DNA from: Topomyia yanbarensis
Lineage: Eukaryota > Arthropoda > Insecta > Diptera > Culicidae
Direction of reading: 5' to 3'
Assembly: GCF_030247195.1 (NCBI RefSeq)
Contig: NC_080671.1
Coordinates: forward strand, 65,967,412-66,031,411
DNA length: 64,000 bases
In this document: positions 11,636 to 24,743 of the stretch, piece after piece
How positions within the stretch are numbered: position 1 is the first letter of the stretch
Layout: each line of letters begins with the position of its first letter
Made by a program: the position numbers and the translations under genes
Notes under the pieces: generated by a model
The model's database searches: none
Seen by the model: the letters and a program-made list of their open reading frames with translations, nothing else
Told to the model about the DNA's origin: nothing

Positions 11636-11810
11636 AGGGCGTGGGCATAGGGTAGTTGGTAAATTGATTGCCTTGTCCGCAGTTCACCATCGATACGTTT
11701 TCCAATCCCGCACATAGGATTAGAAATTTTTCTAAAGAGATTTTTCTAACCCGAAAAAAGAGGATAATGACCTGAAATCCTTTATAATTGAAATTGAAAA
11801 AAAAAATCCA
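11636..11810 (+). mobile_element. tRNA-derived SINE, degenerate copy
   Basis: Matches the SINE at 34865-35031 along its length: GGCATAGGGTAGTTGGTAAAT head, CCGCACATAGGATTAGAAATT body, TTTTTCTAACCCG, and an A-rich tail. The internal RNA polymerase III boxes are damaged (the B-box region reads GTTTTCCAATCC instead of GGTTCGAGTCC), so it is probably an old copy. It resembles the Feilai type of Aedes SINE by recollection. Confidence 0.8.
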
Positions 11811-14497
11811 CCACATGTAACCAACAGCTATTTTCAGAGCATTTTTAAAAATTGAAATCAACGCTTGAGTCATGACTATACCAAACATACTGACATGTTT
11901 TTGTAGTAGGATGGACAGACATGTAGTACGACAATTGGATGAGAGCTACAGTGATGTTCAGTAGAGAAATAGGAAGAAGTTGTCGACCTCAGAGCAGACC
12001 TTCAAATCCTGGGTGTGAGCGATCGAGGAAAGTTTTAAATCGGACAAGCTAGAAATCTCTAATACATTCGGCGGTCATCACTCACAACTTCCCTCAAAAT
12101 TGAACTCTGCGCAGAGCAATTTATCAGTAATCACCTTACTCCGCTCTACTCTATATCAATAAAGTAAACTAAACAAAATGTTACCCCCCAGAACAAGAAA
12201 TGCTATTTGTGATCAGCCAATTTCCTGCGGCATTTATGTCAGTGTTGCTACCGCGAATAGGCTCATCCAAAAATAGTTCACTAAGCAGCTTGACAACAAA
12301 AAATAGAGCTATTCTCGGTCAAATATATTATTATTATTTCAAATCCTCCTTAATCGTCGAAATGATCTACTCATCGAGGGTGCAAACAACAAAGGCACCG
12401 GTAAAAATGTCTATTTTTTCACTCAACTAGAAACTTGGGGGAATCTGAAATTAACTCGATCCATTTTGAACCGGCAGTATACTAATAATCTAATTAATAA
12501 ATAATGAATTTTATGCGTTGAATTTGAAAGGTCCCCGGCCGGTAGTTCTGATAAGAAACCGCTGAAAGCTCCGCTAACAAGCGCGGCGCGGGCGATCTCC
12601 CGGAGACTAGAGGTTTTTTGAAAGGTTTGCGTATGCGGTAGCGTGACTCCTGGGTGAAATGTTTAGTGTTGTTCGAAAAGCTCATCACAACAAGCCTACC
12701 GTGCCATGACATAAACGCACCTGATCATCCCTAAGGGGCAACGCAGTTTGTGGTTGGCCATATTGGCAGGCAATCCCGTGTGCGGAAAGTTGTGGCGATG
12801 GTGGTGCGTTTGAAATAAATTATAGATAAGATTTTATTCACCTCCACCGTTGCCATGCGTTAGCCAACCACCGACTACCTGACTGACTGACTGACTGTTA
12901 CCGACGACGGCACTGGTTTGTTGCTGCCGGTCGTGAGAGAGCAACTGATGTAGGCCGGCATTTTCTTACATCAGCCGACGGTATAAATATTTTGCTTAAT
13001 TAGTTGTTTCTGTTAAAATGTTTTGGTATAAATATGTTATTTGAATTGAATGGATTCACCGCGCAGAAAGCGTAATACAGGGGATGGCAACTGTCAGCCA
13101 ACTAATACAGAGGCCGTGCGATAGGAAAGTTTGTTAGATGATACGTAATACATACTACTCGCAATGGTAGCAACGATAACAAGCATTTGAATTCAAAATT
13201 GGGTGCTAAAATGTAAGCTTACCTCATTATTGTGTCAGCATGGCCAAGCAATAATTCTCAGTTTTATTACGTATTGCAATGGAATATCGTCATTATACAG
13301 AATGGACAACCCAAAAGTCAAGTCAAAGTGCTGAAAAAATTGCCATCTTTGTATAGGTATTTGAAAATTTTTACTGCAGATATTGAATATGGCCTTACAA
13401 ACTTTTTCCCTCCATTAGATTCGCGGGCCGCAGTGTGGTCTTTTGGCGCCCATGCTGGATTTTTCGTTTTGCGCCCCGTTGGTATTCACCGGCCTCGTTT
13501 TCAATTCAACATTCGAATAATAATTTATTGTGAGTTAAGAGGGCATACTCCATCTTTTTGGCGAGAATAAGGCAAAGTTTGCTAATTCTTTGTGGCATAA
13601 TGAAAAGGTATAACTTCTCTTGCTTATTATTTCCGCACACAATGTGTTCAAATGTAATAATACACCGATGGAAAATTGAGCAAAATTAATGCACCACTCG
13701 GACAAGTTTTATCCAACGCGAACGTGAACAACCGAATTTTTCCAGGCTATTTCGGACAAAGCCATCAATATGAAGCACCGAAAGAACACTAAAATTTTGT
13801 GAAATTTTAAATATAAGATTTGTTTGTAATGTCATTCGAAGCCAGATGTGTGAAGGTGACGGACGGAGCATTTCTTTCGGGAGACTGTTAAATCAGTTGA
13901 CGCTAGTTATTTAAATGCGGGAACTGGTCGTCCAGTTCATTTTACTGTGCAGACGATTTTCTAGGGAATTCAATCCGCTTCAGAAGAATTTATTTGAATA
14001 TTTATTTTATCAATAATCAGTTAATTCTCGATGCTTGAAAACTTGTAAAACCACCGAAAAATGCGATTTCGAAAATATGATTGAGCTGTATACTCGTGAA
14101 ATCCGTTGACGCAAGGTGTTTGAAGGTGAAAGAGTATCCATCCATTAAGGAAACAGTATATAATGACAAGTATACTAAAGAAACAACTGTAAGGAATCCT
14201 CTCTTGGTTGGTGAATCGTGCTTAAATAAAATCTCTTGAAATGATCCAGCTAATAGTAAAACGGATGTCGAACATAATTCCCCACCAAAAATATTAACTT
14301 CCCGTTTAAAATAATACACGTTGTACCTGGTCTGACCATATTTTTCGAATCATGGTTAATCCATGTATTCTGAAGATTTCGAAAGAACTGACGCAGAAAT
14401 ATTTAGCCGATACAAATTTTAAAGTTCGCCTAAATGAGCTCGTATTATGTCTAAAGCAAACAAAACACTTTACTGGTAACAAGTCTTCCATTAAGGA
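11811..14497. other. Apparently unique non-coding sequence
   Basis: No repeat partner in the window. 12.5-13.0 kb is GC-richer, with a 72-aa minus ORF of unknown kind (12494-12712). A (CTGA)n microsatellite sits at 12879-12897. 13.2-13.57 kb has a 112-aa plus ORF with no recognisable domain. I see no splice-supported exon. Confidence 0.4.
12879..12897. repeat. (CTGA)n microsatellite
   Basis: Nearly five perfect units of CTGA. Confidence 0.9.
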
Positions 14498-14960
14498 TTA
14501 ACGCGTCTACACGCCCGCACACAACGTTGAAATCGACGGTGTGGTCATCCATTCGAGTTTGCAGCGCGTGAACCGACCGACTGGCTACTTAAAGAACCCC
14601 TTACTGCAGTGAGCGAAGATTTTGAATTACAATCACACTGAATGGAATAAACGTGGCGAAACCGCGTAGTGCTTAATCCAATGTATTATTCGACCTGTTC
14701 GGCTGTTTTTCCGTACGTTATGAATTGCAGAATTGTACTAAATATAAGCAATTGGGTTATTGTAGCAATAAGACTCGGTGTGTCAATTTCGCAGATGATC
14801 GTGAGGATGACTCTTGCATTGGGAATGCTGAAAAGTGTGCATATTGTTCACATGATCAATTACCATGCTCGGCGTACAAACTGCGGTCGAGAATTCTACA
14901 GCGTTCTCTTAAAATACAACGTATTTTAAGGACTTTATTGCAGAAATACTAAAAATACTT
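14498..14960 (+). pseudogene. Non-LTR retrotransposon ORF1 (gag-like) fragment with zinc knuckles
   Basis: A reading from about 14500 gives RVYTPAHNVEIDGVV, matching the phrases at 16109 (YVPAWEVEIDGV) and at 61523-61600 on the minus strand (RVYMPAHKVEID). After frame breaks, the 14725 frame gives CTKYKQLGYCSNKTRCVNF, then CAYCSHDQLPCSAYKLRSR. This is a degenerate run of C-x2-C-type zinc knuckles followed by the AYKLR tail usual in ORF1 proteins of LOA/Jockey-like elements. At least one zinc-binding cysteine is replaced (VNF for VNC). The role would be RNA binding in the retrotransposon RNP; this copy is dead. Confidence 0.7.
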
Positions 14961-15994
14961 ACGCAACTCACCGGCCACCATAACAGATCTTTATTATCTC
15001 CAGCATCAGGGCGATTCTTTCTCTTGAGGTTCGCCAAAAATAACAGTTCAAGAAAGCTCCGATACAAAGCCGAAGCAAAGAGCTGCTGTTAGATGTAAGA
15101 AATTTGATACCAAACATGGAATTTCCATCACTTTCAGGGACACTAAAATCTTGTTTGTCATATAACCAGCGATTCAACGTAGTGCAGCACAATCTAGGCC
15201 TAGGGGTCAATATCCAGATGCTTCATACCGAGGGAACGTGGTCATGACGTTCAAAGAACAGCTGAAAACAAAACAAAACGATGGTAGCGGCAGGGAACAC
15301 AACAGAGTAAAACCAGGATTCAACATTTCAATTGAGCAAAACCAATTAAAACTTTTAGACTATGTGCATTAAAAGTTCGAAAGGCACTAAACCGTAGCGA
15401 CAGTAACCAAATCTCATGTAGGAAAGTTGTGCAGGAAATAGAAGCAAAAACTTTCAAAATTGTCTGGTAAGCAATCTTCGGATGTGGCAACATTATTCAG
15501 CTATTTATCAAATCTGGGACTGTGAACGGACAAATCAACAAAGATAAATTCGTGTGTTTTTCTGCGTAAACGCATTGTCTTTCGTCCTTAGTACAGTACA
15601 TCTAATCAATGTAAAAATTGTCAAGTGAGTTTTTTCTTACGTAATAATTAATACTGAACATGAGTTTTGTTTTGGTTTTTCAATATTTTTGGTTTTGAAA
15701 AAATATGGACATCAAAATAAAACATACGATACGTCAGCCACTTGGGGGTACTATAGGCACTATAATGAACATTTAAAAGAAATCTGATCTATTCTTTTAA
15801 TTTTCGTTGCATTAATTTTCTGTTTCCTCCGATAAAACCTTCTTCAGGCGGGTACTGAAGCCCGCATGATAGTGTTGACTAATGGGAAGGTATGTCTGAT
15901 AACAGACATCCCCTTTGGCTTAATGAAAGTCGATTTAAATATTTCTCCGTTGGCAAAATAATGCCGATAAATCTCCTTTTAGATAAAAACTACA
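14961..15994. other. Non-coding, nothing recognised
   Basis: A minus ORF of 80 aa (14968-15210) shows no known family. 15.84-15.93 kb has a small inverted motif (CGGGTACTGAAGCCCGC). It may include further decayed ORF1 sequence of the flanking fragments. Confidence 0.35.
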
Positions 15995-16400
15995 TATTCA
16001 TCTAATACAACAGGCCCCTACAAGGTCCACTTCCGAACCGAAGATAACCCATTTAACATCATCGATATATCGCGTAAACTAACTAAATAACACTCGGCCA
16101 TGTATGAAGAAGTATCTTGTCTACGTACCCGCCTGGGAAGTAGAGATTGATGGTGTACTCTCCGACAGGAGCTTTAATAGCGAAATATGGGGTTGACTCC
16201 TTCCAGAACCCTTTTATTCAGTTAGTGAAAATTTTGGTTCGCAAGCAATTGCGCTCCACAAAAATCGAGGAGTATAAGAACTTATTTTCGATCAGTCTCA
16301 TGTCGAGCCTTTCGCCGGATCTACCCTTCCAAACTTTGTTCTTTTGAACGGAGCTCGTCTAACCGTCGAAACCACGACTAATTTCTACACTCCCTTGTCC
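15995..16400 (+). pseudogene. Second non-LTR ORF1 fragment of the same family
   Basis: About 16015-16090 reads GPYKVHFRTEDNPFNIIDIS, a conserved ORF1 N-region. After a deletion, 16109-16200 reads YLVYVPAWEVEIDGVLSDRS, and about 16290-16370 reads HVEPFAGSTLPNFVLLNGAR in another frame. The order agrees with ORF1 proteins upstream of R1/LOA-type pol. Several frameshifts and a deletion between the first two blocks make it a pseudogene. Same family as 14498-14960 and 61441-61600. Confidence 0.65.
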
Positions 16401-16771
16401 ACTAAAAAGTGGGAGTCTGACAATTCCATTGAGGGAACATGTTCTAATTTTCGAAAAAAAGTAAATCATTTCCTCTCCCAAGCTTCCCCGTAAAGGCCTG
16501 AAAGTGTACTTTGATGGGTGCTATTACAAAACCGAAGTAAGTGGCGCCTTATCTCATAAATTTTAAAAAATTCGTCATGGGACATCATAAACCCCAAGTG
16601 TCCCTATATCTCATTCCCATGATTTTTCTAGATTTAACGCGATGTATTTGGACCTATGACGTAGATCATCCCCAATTTTAACATTATTCGCCATGGCCGA
16701 GTTAATCCTCGGTACCAGATGTTGAAGTTGTCAGTTGTCAAGTCCGAATCATAGCAGGAATCTATGATAGA

Positions 16772-16838
16772 AGTTCGAAAGACAAAAGGTCGAAGAGACG
16801 AAAGGTCGAAAGGACAAAAGGTCGAAAAACAAAAAGTC
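16772..16838. repeat. Short minisatellite of GACAAAAGGTCGAAA units
   Basis: Degenerate tandem of about 14-16 nt units (AAAGGTCGAAAGGACAAAAG and variants), about 4-5 copies. Confidence 0.75.
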
Positions 16839-19529
16839 GGATAAATTTAGAGTCGAAACCAAATTTTAAACCTTTTTTTATTTTTTTTTTTCCTTCAAGG
16901 AACGAAAAATCAAATATCGTAGCATATATATTCATAAATAAAACTTTAAAGGATTGGCAATGTTCAAACAGTGTATAATTTTAAAGTAGAGTATTTGTTT
17001 GAATGAAATGAACAAATAAGTGAATATATAAATAAATAAATAAACAAATTAACACTGCCGCCTAATGTGGCTAGGCCACATCGCTTTACTTCGTGTGCTC
17101 TCCGACGTCGCTCCGCTCAGTCGGACCAAAAGTAATTTATGGCCCCTATGGTTGAGTAAGCCAGGCAAACGAGTAGATCACAGGTTTGTTTGCGAGGAGC
17201 CGCCGCTTCCGACGTACCGCAAACCGTAAATCATCATTGAGAAAGGAATATAATTAGCAGATCAATCCCTTATTGTTCCTTACGATTATTGCCTAATACA
17301 CCCAACGTTAGAAACGGAAATGAAAAACTTAATGAATGCCGAAAACGCGGTTATTGGCACCGGTTTGTCGACGGAGAGATAATGTTTCATCTGGTGGCTA
17401 AGTTCTACGTTGTGTATTTTATTCAACCGTTGATCGGAATACACATAATCAAAAATCCTTTTTCGGCGACAACAGCATTCCATATAGAACTACACTCAAA
17501 CAATTGATGTTTCGCGATGAAATAATAATACTTTATTTAAACGTAATGATTGCTCTTGGACCACCGAAATTTATCTGACAGCAAAGATGCTCGCGCTAAG
17601 CATTGTAGTATGAACATCACTGTAACTTTCATTATTTGATGCATTGCATGCTATGCATAGCTTTTATGCAAATTAATATGACAGTAGTGGTGAGGGTGAT
17701 CATAAAAGAGGCTGTGCTGCATACATTCTCCCCACAAACTAATGATTTTATATTTACCCATCAACTACCATGTCCACCTCGTTACAGTTCCAATGATGCT
17801 CTTCATTCGATGGAGCATGGGAAGCACTCCTTGCATTTCCTGGGTAGAACATGGGAGTTCCTTAGTTCTTTATCTGAAAAATCATATCAGATTTCCTTAA
17901 TTTGAATTCTTTTGCATTGCTCCATTCCGGGTAATGAGAAGTCGGACACTTAGATTAGAATGGTAATGAGAAAAGGCGTACAGTTATGCATTATGCATAC
18001 CATTCATGAAGGATTGCGTAGCTTCAACGAGTTTTTCGGTATTTCTTGTCAGAGGACGCTCGAAAATTGGAAAATTTCGTGGAACAAAGGAAGTTTAGGA
18101 ATCCAATGGTTCAAAGAGATGGATAAGGCTGAAAAACTGAACTTCATTCGAATGATATCTCGGGTCATGTCCAGTCATTATACGTTGGACGAGCATCTCC
18201 GGTGTAGTGGGGTTGTGGAAAGTGGTCTCTGCACTTATGGTAAGTATTATCGCAACATTAAACATGTTGTCTGGTCTCGCGCCTAGTGCCCTAGCACCAG
18301 ATCTCCGTAAAACAAATCCCTTCGGCCTAGTTTTGGTTCGAGATGTGCTAACTATCCTCGATCTCCCTATATGCCTCCCATATACAGATTATTAGACACG
18401 ATAGATAGCCAAATTTAGTTATCTCTTCTCATTTGGTTGATATGCTAACATTTACCTGGAAATCTGGTCCCAAAAGAGTTTCCAGCATGGCAGTCTGCGA
18501 TCCGGTTCATGATGTCCTGCAGTACTCTTCCCTGTCATTGTCCGCCCTCTCTTCACTTCCCCTGATACGATCTCTGCTACTCTAATGTTGAAATCAATTC
18601 CTTCTGTGTATATCTTCTACCTTCCTTATAATAAGCCTAATAGTTTTTCTCCTTGTTTCAATTGTTAATCAAATAATAGTTCATGCTAAAAAATGAACAA
18701 ATTGTATATCTAATCTTTGAAAATATTTCCAACTGCATTCTTTAGTCTGAATAAAAATGCACTAATATTTTTTTCTGCATATCGATCTGAATTCCTTGTT
18801 CTAAGATGTAGATGCGTCAAAATATATTCCCCTTAGTATTACTTAAAAAATAAGTTTAAATTTTAAACAAATCCTAATTATTATACCATATTTTCCAAAA
18901 ATTCAAATTGTAAGCCAAAAGATAATTACACCTGAATAAAAATTGAAATTATTGAGCATCAAATATTTCAGACGCATGCATTTTGTGCGCAAGACAAAAA
19001 TGCGATTAATTTTAGCTTTTAGTTTATTTCAAAATTTCGAGTGGGTATTTCCCCTCTCGGTTATTTTCGAGTGGGTAGTACTACCCATACTACCCATGGC
19101 ATCAGGCGGCCCTGCTTTCGTATCCTGAACTTGAATACCTTACCTAAGGGCTTTTGGATAGCATCAAAAAGTCATAATTAAGGTATTGGCACTTACGTCC
19201 AAAACTAAATATTTATTCGTATAATTCGAATGGCGGGTTCGCTACCGTCATACTAACTAAGCAAGGGACCAGAAATCGACAGTCTTCATTAACTCTGTCA
19301 CCCACCGATGTACGATGGGTAATGAGCTAAAGTTAGACACGAGACGATAATAAAAACCCGGGCCTTGGTTTCTAGCGGGGAAAATTAAATAGATCAAATG
19401 TGTTGGGTGGCCACTGCGGTTGTGTGTAATTTCGCTTTGGAGACAGGGCACACTCACTGTCGCCAATGCGATAATCATATGTTCTTTCTGGAGCATTATC
19501 ATATCCTACGGATATCTTAAGGATTTGTG
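16839..19529. other. Non-coding, mostly unique sequence
   Basis: Contains a short (AAAT)n tract near 17023-17046, a GC-richer patch at 17.05-17.23 kb and several sub-110-aa ORFs. The ORF at 17960-18286 (108 aa) is the longest and is unrecognised. No repeat partner was seen. Confidence 0.4.
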
Positions 19530-19585
19530 TATTGGGCGGGAGTCTCAAAGGTTGCAGGTTCGAATCCTTCCTCTGAGGGAATTTT
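19530..19585 (+). other. tRNA-like B-box remnant (possible SINE head)
   Basis: GGTTCGAATCC at 19557-19567 is a perfect B box inside a tRNA-like 3' half (TCAAAGGTTGCAGGTTCGAAT). No paired A box or acceptor stem is seen, so it is not a functional tRNA; a decayed tRNA-derived SINE is the likely origin. Confidence 0.4.
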
Positions 19586-21630
19586 TTCATATAATTGCTT
19601 TCGCTTCACTCACAATTTCAATCTTTTTTTTTCGTTGGATGCCACTAAAAAGTTTTAAACTATTTTGATAAATTTAATGAAATGAAATTATGATGATCAC
19701 ATTATTTTCACTACACTTATAGGCAAATCAGTCTTCAAATTAATTCAATGGCAAGTTTGCGTAAAATGACATTTGCTGCACTTTTTTAAAAAATGCAATT
19801 TCTTCATGTAATCCTGTAACTTTCTTTCTCAATCTAATTAACTTAAGCAACTATTATGGATTGTTATTGACCAGGATAAAAATCACTGCAAGGCAGTTTG
19901 ATGTTTTTTATGCGTATCTTATTATATCAAATAAAATTATTGACACAAAACCAGGTGGCCCATCGAGAATACAGAAACGGCAATAACACTGTTTGCCATT
20001 ACAAGAAACCCTTTCATACCATCAGGTGTAGCACAGTACACTAATAGTGCTGCTTCTGACATTTACGTTTTATATCGAAATGTTTCCCCAAATTGTCCAA
20101 CAACTTTCTGTTACTAACTGTCAAAACAATAAGAGAAACATGCTGATAAGTTGTATTAAAGCTGAAAGCTTGCGAATGACTCTTCTGGCCGACTCGTTTA
20201 ATGCATTCAATGAAAGTACCATTCGGTTCAATCAAGCAAACTCTTTCCGAATTTTTGCAACCGCATACAAATTCGCCGGTACGATTCATTTCGGAAACTG
20301 CCAAACGCTTCACGAGACGGTGTAGATATATAATATAATTAATTAATTGATTACGTCGCATTAGGTTAAAATCAAACGACCAAAGAGGCAGAAAATTTAT
20401 GCGCCAGGCGAATTAAAACGTTAAAAAGCACGCAAGACCCGCCGCCTGGAGCAACCATTTTGGCAACTGTCCCGCAGCATTCTGTCCACCGCGGGAAAAG
20501 AAGCCGAATTATTCGGGAATGTTTCTGGAACTGGCTGCCGCCACCGAGCGAATGCCGTACTGCTACAGTGTTGTGTCGTTTAACTTGTCTTGTAAATTAT
20601 GTTTAACCCTTTGAGGGCTAGATGCAGGTTCATTATTGAATTGAACAGATTGAATGTTCGCTTCTTTAATATTTCAACCATTTCATTTATTGTTTATCTG
20701 TACTCACAAGCTTAGAATAGTTTATGCGTGATAAATTTAAATTTACAAAATCAAATACAAAATGTTTTACACAAATTCTCTTTGCCTGATTTAGGCTTAA
20801 AAATTTTGGAACAAGATTTAAATGTTACTCCGACGGACCTACCTGGGTTAGCATGTCCTACAGGTACACTTCGGCCGGTGGTTTGTGTTCGTTCCGCGGG
20901 TGCACAAAATTAATTGTCACTTCGGTTCTGGGACCGCGGGTTTTATCTTACGCGACAAACTTTTGCGGCTTTTGCCAGTGTTTAAAGAAGACTTGGGAAA
21001 TATTTAATTTATACTAATTTGGAGACTGGTTATAACAAATTAATTCATTTGCGGTCAGGGTTGAACTCGAGTTCAGGAATTTGTCTCGACCTATAAGGAT
21101 TATTGATTCATAAATATAATATTTACTACATCGTCTTGTAGTAAATCTATTTGAACTACATATTTGAAGTCGACTGTTCGAGCTTTGATTTACTCTACGA
21201 AGTGCGATAAAAAATTACAATTAAAACCAGCTCAATTGGTTGATAACAGTCAAAGCTCCTGAGCGTCGCCGAGAGCAAAAAAGGCTACATATAATGAAAA
21301 TAACAAACCGTAAATTAATTTTATGCAAATCCTGACAGGCAAAGAGGCAAACGAAACGAAATCATTATCGAAATCGTGTTTTGCGGTGTGTTGTGTCGCG
21401 TCGCGTGAGTTTTTTTTTCTTTATTTTTCCCGCGCACAGTTTTGACAGAAAGTGGTCATTTGGAAAATGACCGGAGAGTGGGAGCAGCTACGGTTGGGAA
21501 CGAAGCAGCTTTTAAGATAAAGTCATAATTAGGCGTTCGATATCGAAATAAAGTTGCTGCCCATGCCTCATGGGTTTATTTTCTAGGGTCGCAGAGACTA
21601 GCGAGTTCAGTTGTGAGGTATAGGGTATGT
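19586..21630. other. Unique non-coding sequence with GC-richer patches
   Basis: 20041-20361 is open on both strands (106 aa minus, 92 aa plus) with no recognisable protein. 20.40-20.60 and 21.28-21.55 kb are GC-richer and include an octamer ATGCAAAT (near 21320) and tracts such as CGAAACGAAATCATTATCG. They look like candidate conserved non-coding DNA rather than exons; this is inference. Confidence 0.35.
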
Positions 21631-22035
21631 GCACTGACGAAGAAATGTGTAGTGATCGAAAATGGTTAGAGTAACATAAATTAATCTTCACAGTAAGAGT
21701 ACAGCAACTATGAATATATCTCGCCTCGTACAGGAAATAAAAGCTTTCAAAGCTTCAGTTTAAGAACTTTTTTCCATAAAGGAAACTTCCATGTTGGCAA
21801 GTTACTTAACCCAGTTTTCGAAATTATGAACATAAATGGGATCATAAATCTACATTAAATGCATGTGTAAATGCGTATAGTGCTATTGACGCATATCTAA
21901 TACCCGACCTCACAACTTCCGACATTTGTGCTTTCATAGTCGAAATGACATAGACAGGAGATATGTTTATTTTTCGGCATATTTGCAGCATAATAAATCA
22001 TCACTTTCTGACGATTTCAAAAGGGTTGCATTACA
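21631..22035 (+). pseudogene. R1/LOA-type endonuclease fragment, second copy
   Basis: Homologous over its whole length to 9617-10075, from the GAAATGTGTAGTG segment to SAYLQHNKSSLSDDFKRV (about 21975-22030). It carries many stops and indels, and lacks the 30-bp duplication of the first copy. After 22035 the similarity ends abruptly. Confidence 0.75.
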
Positions 22036-23159
22036 CTGGCGCAGAAATGTAATAGTACAAGGAGTCACAGAATAAGTGTCACCAGTTTTTACTTTCATTT
22101 TTTCAGAAGGGTAGGTCAAGCGCATGAGCATAGGTATGAGTAAGCTGACCAACTGTGGTTTAGGAAAAATCCGTACACATTTCATCTCAAAATTGAAAAC
22201 ACAAAAGTTGACGAACTTGCCATGCAGGAAGGTTCTTAGAAACTATATGGGTTTCTGTAGAAAAGAAGATACTCCGATCGAAATAAACTTACGAAATTAC
22301 AATAGACTGTTATGTTGCTTACAACATTGGATTCAAAATGATTAGGTTTCGAATTTAAATATCCACGAGCATCCAACCCCGGAATTATGAAATTTGATTA
22401 CGATTCAAATGCAGAGACCAAATACCTGAAATGCTTGATGATTTTTTTTTCAAATTTGAATCTTGGAATAAAGAGGATGTATTTACTTCAAATTCAAATG
22501 CTATACAAATCGACGGATTACAAGTGAAATGTAAAAAAGGGTATTTTGCGTTTCGAATTCATCTCATCAGTAAATGCTACCGTATTAGCACCGGTTAGAC
22601 ACCAAGTCCGAAAAATCATAAGTGAAGTAGAAGAATCAAGCACAAAATCTCTGGTTTGCTAGTAAAAAAGTGCACGCGACTTGCTATGGTACATGGAAAT
22701 CCTTTTTCGTAGCGGGACTCCATCATAGGTGGGTCTTCTTTCTTACATCTGGCCATTACAAATCACAGATGTGGATTCGTCCTCTTTGGCATTTTCATTC
22801 TAACTGAAAATTCTGCCTTTTGATTTGGAGTTAATGCAAACAGTTTCTGCGGTTTTGCAGTTGCCGTTATTACTTGAACAACTGTCACAAAGTTGGCAAC
22901 CATTTGGGGATCAGGCGGCAGTATTGAAGACTGTGCTATTGATTGTCGGAGATGAGTTTTTCTTAGCGGTTTATGATAGTGAGCCGTTTCATCATAGAAT
23001 GAGGATGTAGGAATCTGTCATTGATAACTGCAAAGCATGGTACTGTTTTGTGTTTTGTATTGTCGGATCAGGTAGGCAAGCCGCAATCTTACCGCGTAAT
23101 CACCATTGAAATATCTAGGAATAATTAGTTTTTTCTATGTATCCTTTGTAACCGATTCC
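22036..23159. other. Non-coding, nothing recognised
   Basis: A few short ORFs. 22118-22145 shares a short word in inverted form (AGCTGACCAACTG) with about 26577-26595; this is too short to define an element. Confidence 0.35.
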
Positions 23160-23390
23160 ACTTTTCTATACAACTACACTTTTAAAGGCCGTATCGCAAG
23201 TTCGGACCCATTAGAAATCACCCTGGGTTGCTGCGGACCCCCACGGACAAACATCGACTTTGTATGCTATCAATGTATTACCTTCAGTTTGTTAGGAAAC
23301 AAGACTTGAAATTTCAATTCAATTTTTCTTCGCCCAGCAACGACTTCACGGCCCTCTAGGGGTCCGCGGACCTCAGGTTGAGAACCACTG
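23160..23390. mobile_element. Terminal fragment of a hAT-like DNA transposon
   Basis: The right end reads GGTTGAGAACCACTG, whose reverse complement CAGTGGTTCTCAACC is a widespread hAT-family terminal inverted repeat (established knowledge), next to GGGGTCCGCGGACCTC. A related CTGCGGACCCCCACGG lies upstream. I do not find the opposite end, so this is a solo terminus of unknown extent; the left limit is approximate. Confidence 0.6.
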
Positions 23391-24743
23391 TTATAGATTG
23401 TTCTAGAAAATGATTTTATTTACCTGGAGCAATCTATCAAAAATTATCATTATTGGATACCTGATATGATGGCATTGGATAGAGGTGACTTTCGCAAGCC
23501 TAAGCTCTGAAACCTGTAAGTAAATATTCCAAAACTCGGGCTAATACGAAAAGATTTGAAGTTACGTTATTTGACCAGAGCTCCACTTTTGTTTTCCATA
23601 TTCACACATCTCGACACTAAACGATCACTTCGGTAAGAACTGAAGTAACAGTTTTCTTTGTTCTTGAGACAATGCAAGCCGGATATAAGATAACTTTTTC
23701 GTTCGTTTCGTTGATTCGAACTAAAGTAGAAAATATATTGGATACAGCGACTGCTGTTCAAATCGGCACTTCCAGATAGATGCTATAATACAGTAATTTC
23801 TCCAAGATCTTCGATTCAGTTGAAACATTAGACATTTTACCAGCATGGGTTCAAAGAATTTTGCACAGCAATGCAAAGCATTTTGATTCGAAAGTAATAT
23901 TTAAATGTCCCTAAGGGTTTTTGCAGGAACCGTTTCAAAAAAAAAAATGTTGCTCGAGATCTCTGTTTTGTACAGCAAAACACTCCGTGAAAAAATTGCA
24001 GGGAGTAATCTATTCTTCCGGACGTAACCAATCCATGCCCGCGAACACGGGCGTTTGTAGGTTCACTCTTGAGATTGCTTTTCTAAATTTATAAGTGCTA
24101 AATCGTTCACTTAGTCACCGGGATGTCATCCTGTTTGCAAGATCGCAGGAGAAGGTATGCGTGGATGATCGCGAAGAGCTCGAACGTTTGTATGTTAACG
24201 TGTTTGTCGCGTGTGCTAGCGTGTATGTAACTTCGTATGTTTAAATTCGAATTTATTTATATATTATTTAGCCATTCGCATATTTGCGTGTAGTCTTGAA
24301 AAATCGCGCGCGGACCGTGAATCTGATACTTTATTTGCGGTGTATAGTTGAGATGCTAGAAGAGAGTGAGTTCTCCCATAACTCAAGAGTTCCCCTAGAG
24401 TAATTTTTCAGAAACCATGGAAAAAGAGGTAACTCCAAAAGAATTACTCTTCCATTCGTTCCAGCGTGATAATCTACGTAAAATGAAATCATCCCAATAA
24501 CTGAAATAGAAGTAAAAAATTGTTGCGCGACAACTTACAGCAGTAAATATGGATGGTTCTTGATCAGTTTCTGACCCGTTGATATACAACACAATTTCTA
24601 TTATGTCATAATTTCATAAAAGCTCCTGAAACCGCGCAGAGTAAGCGCACAACATTATAGTCAAAGAAGCTGCTTCTTTGCACAAGAAGAAATTGTTTAC
24701 TGAATATAAAAAAATACGTTTCCACGCATTTTGCACTTATGCT
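23391..24743. other. Non-coding, nothing recognised
   Basis: AT-rich sequence with minus-strand ORFs of 64-65 aa only. Confidence 0.4.

Noticed and set aside
19530..19585. Functional tRNA gene
   Set aside because: A B box and part of a T arm are present, but no A box, acceptor stem or cloverleaf could be assembled.
19372..19590. Minus ORF containing RKDSNLQPLRLP
   Set aside because: This peptide is the usual antisense reading of a tRNA B-box region, not a protein.
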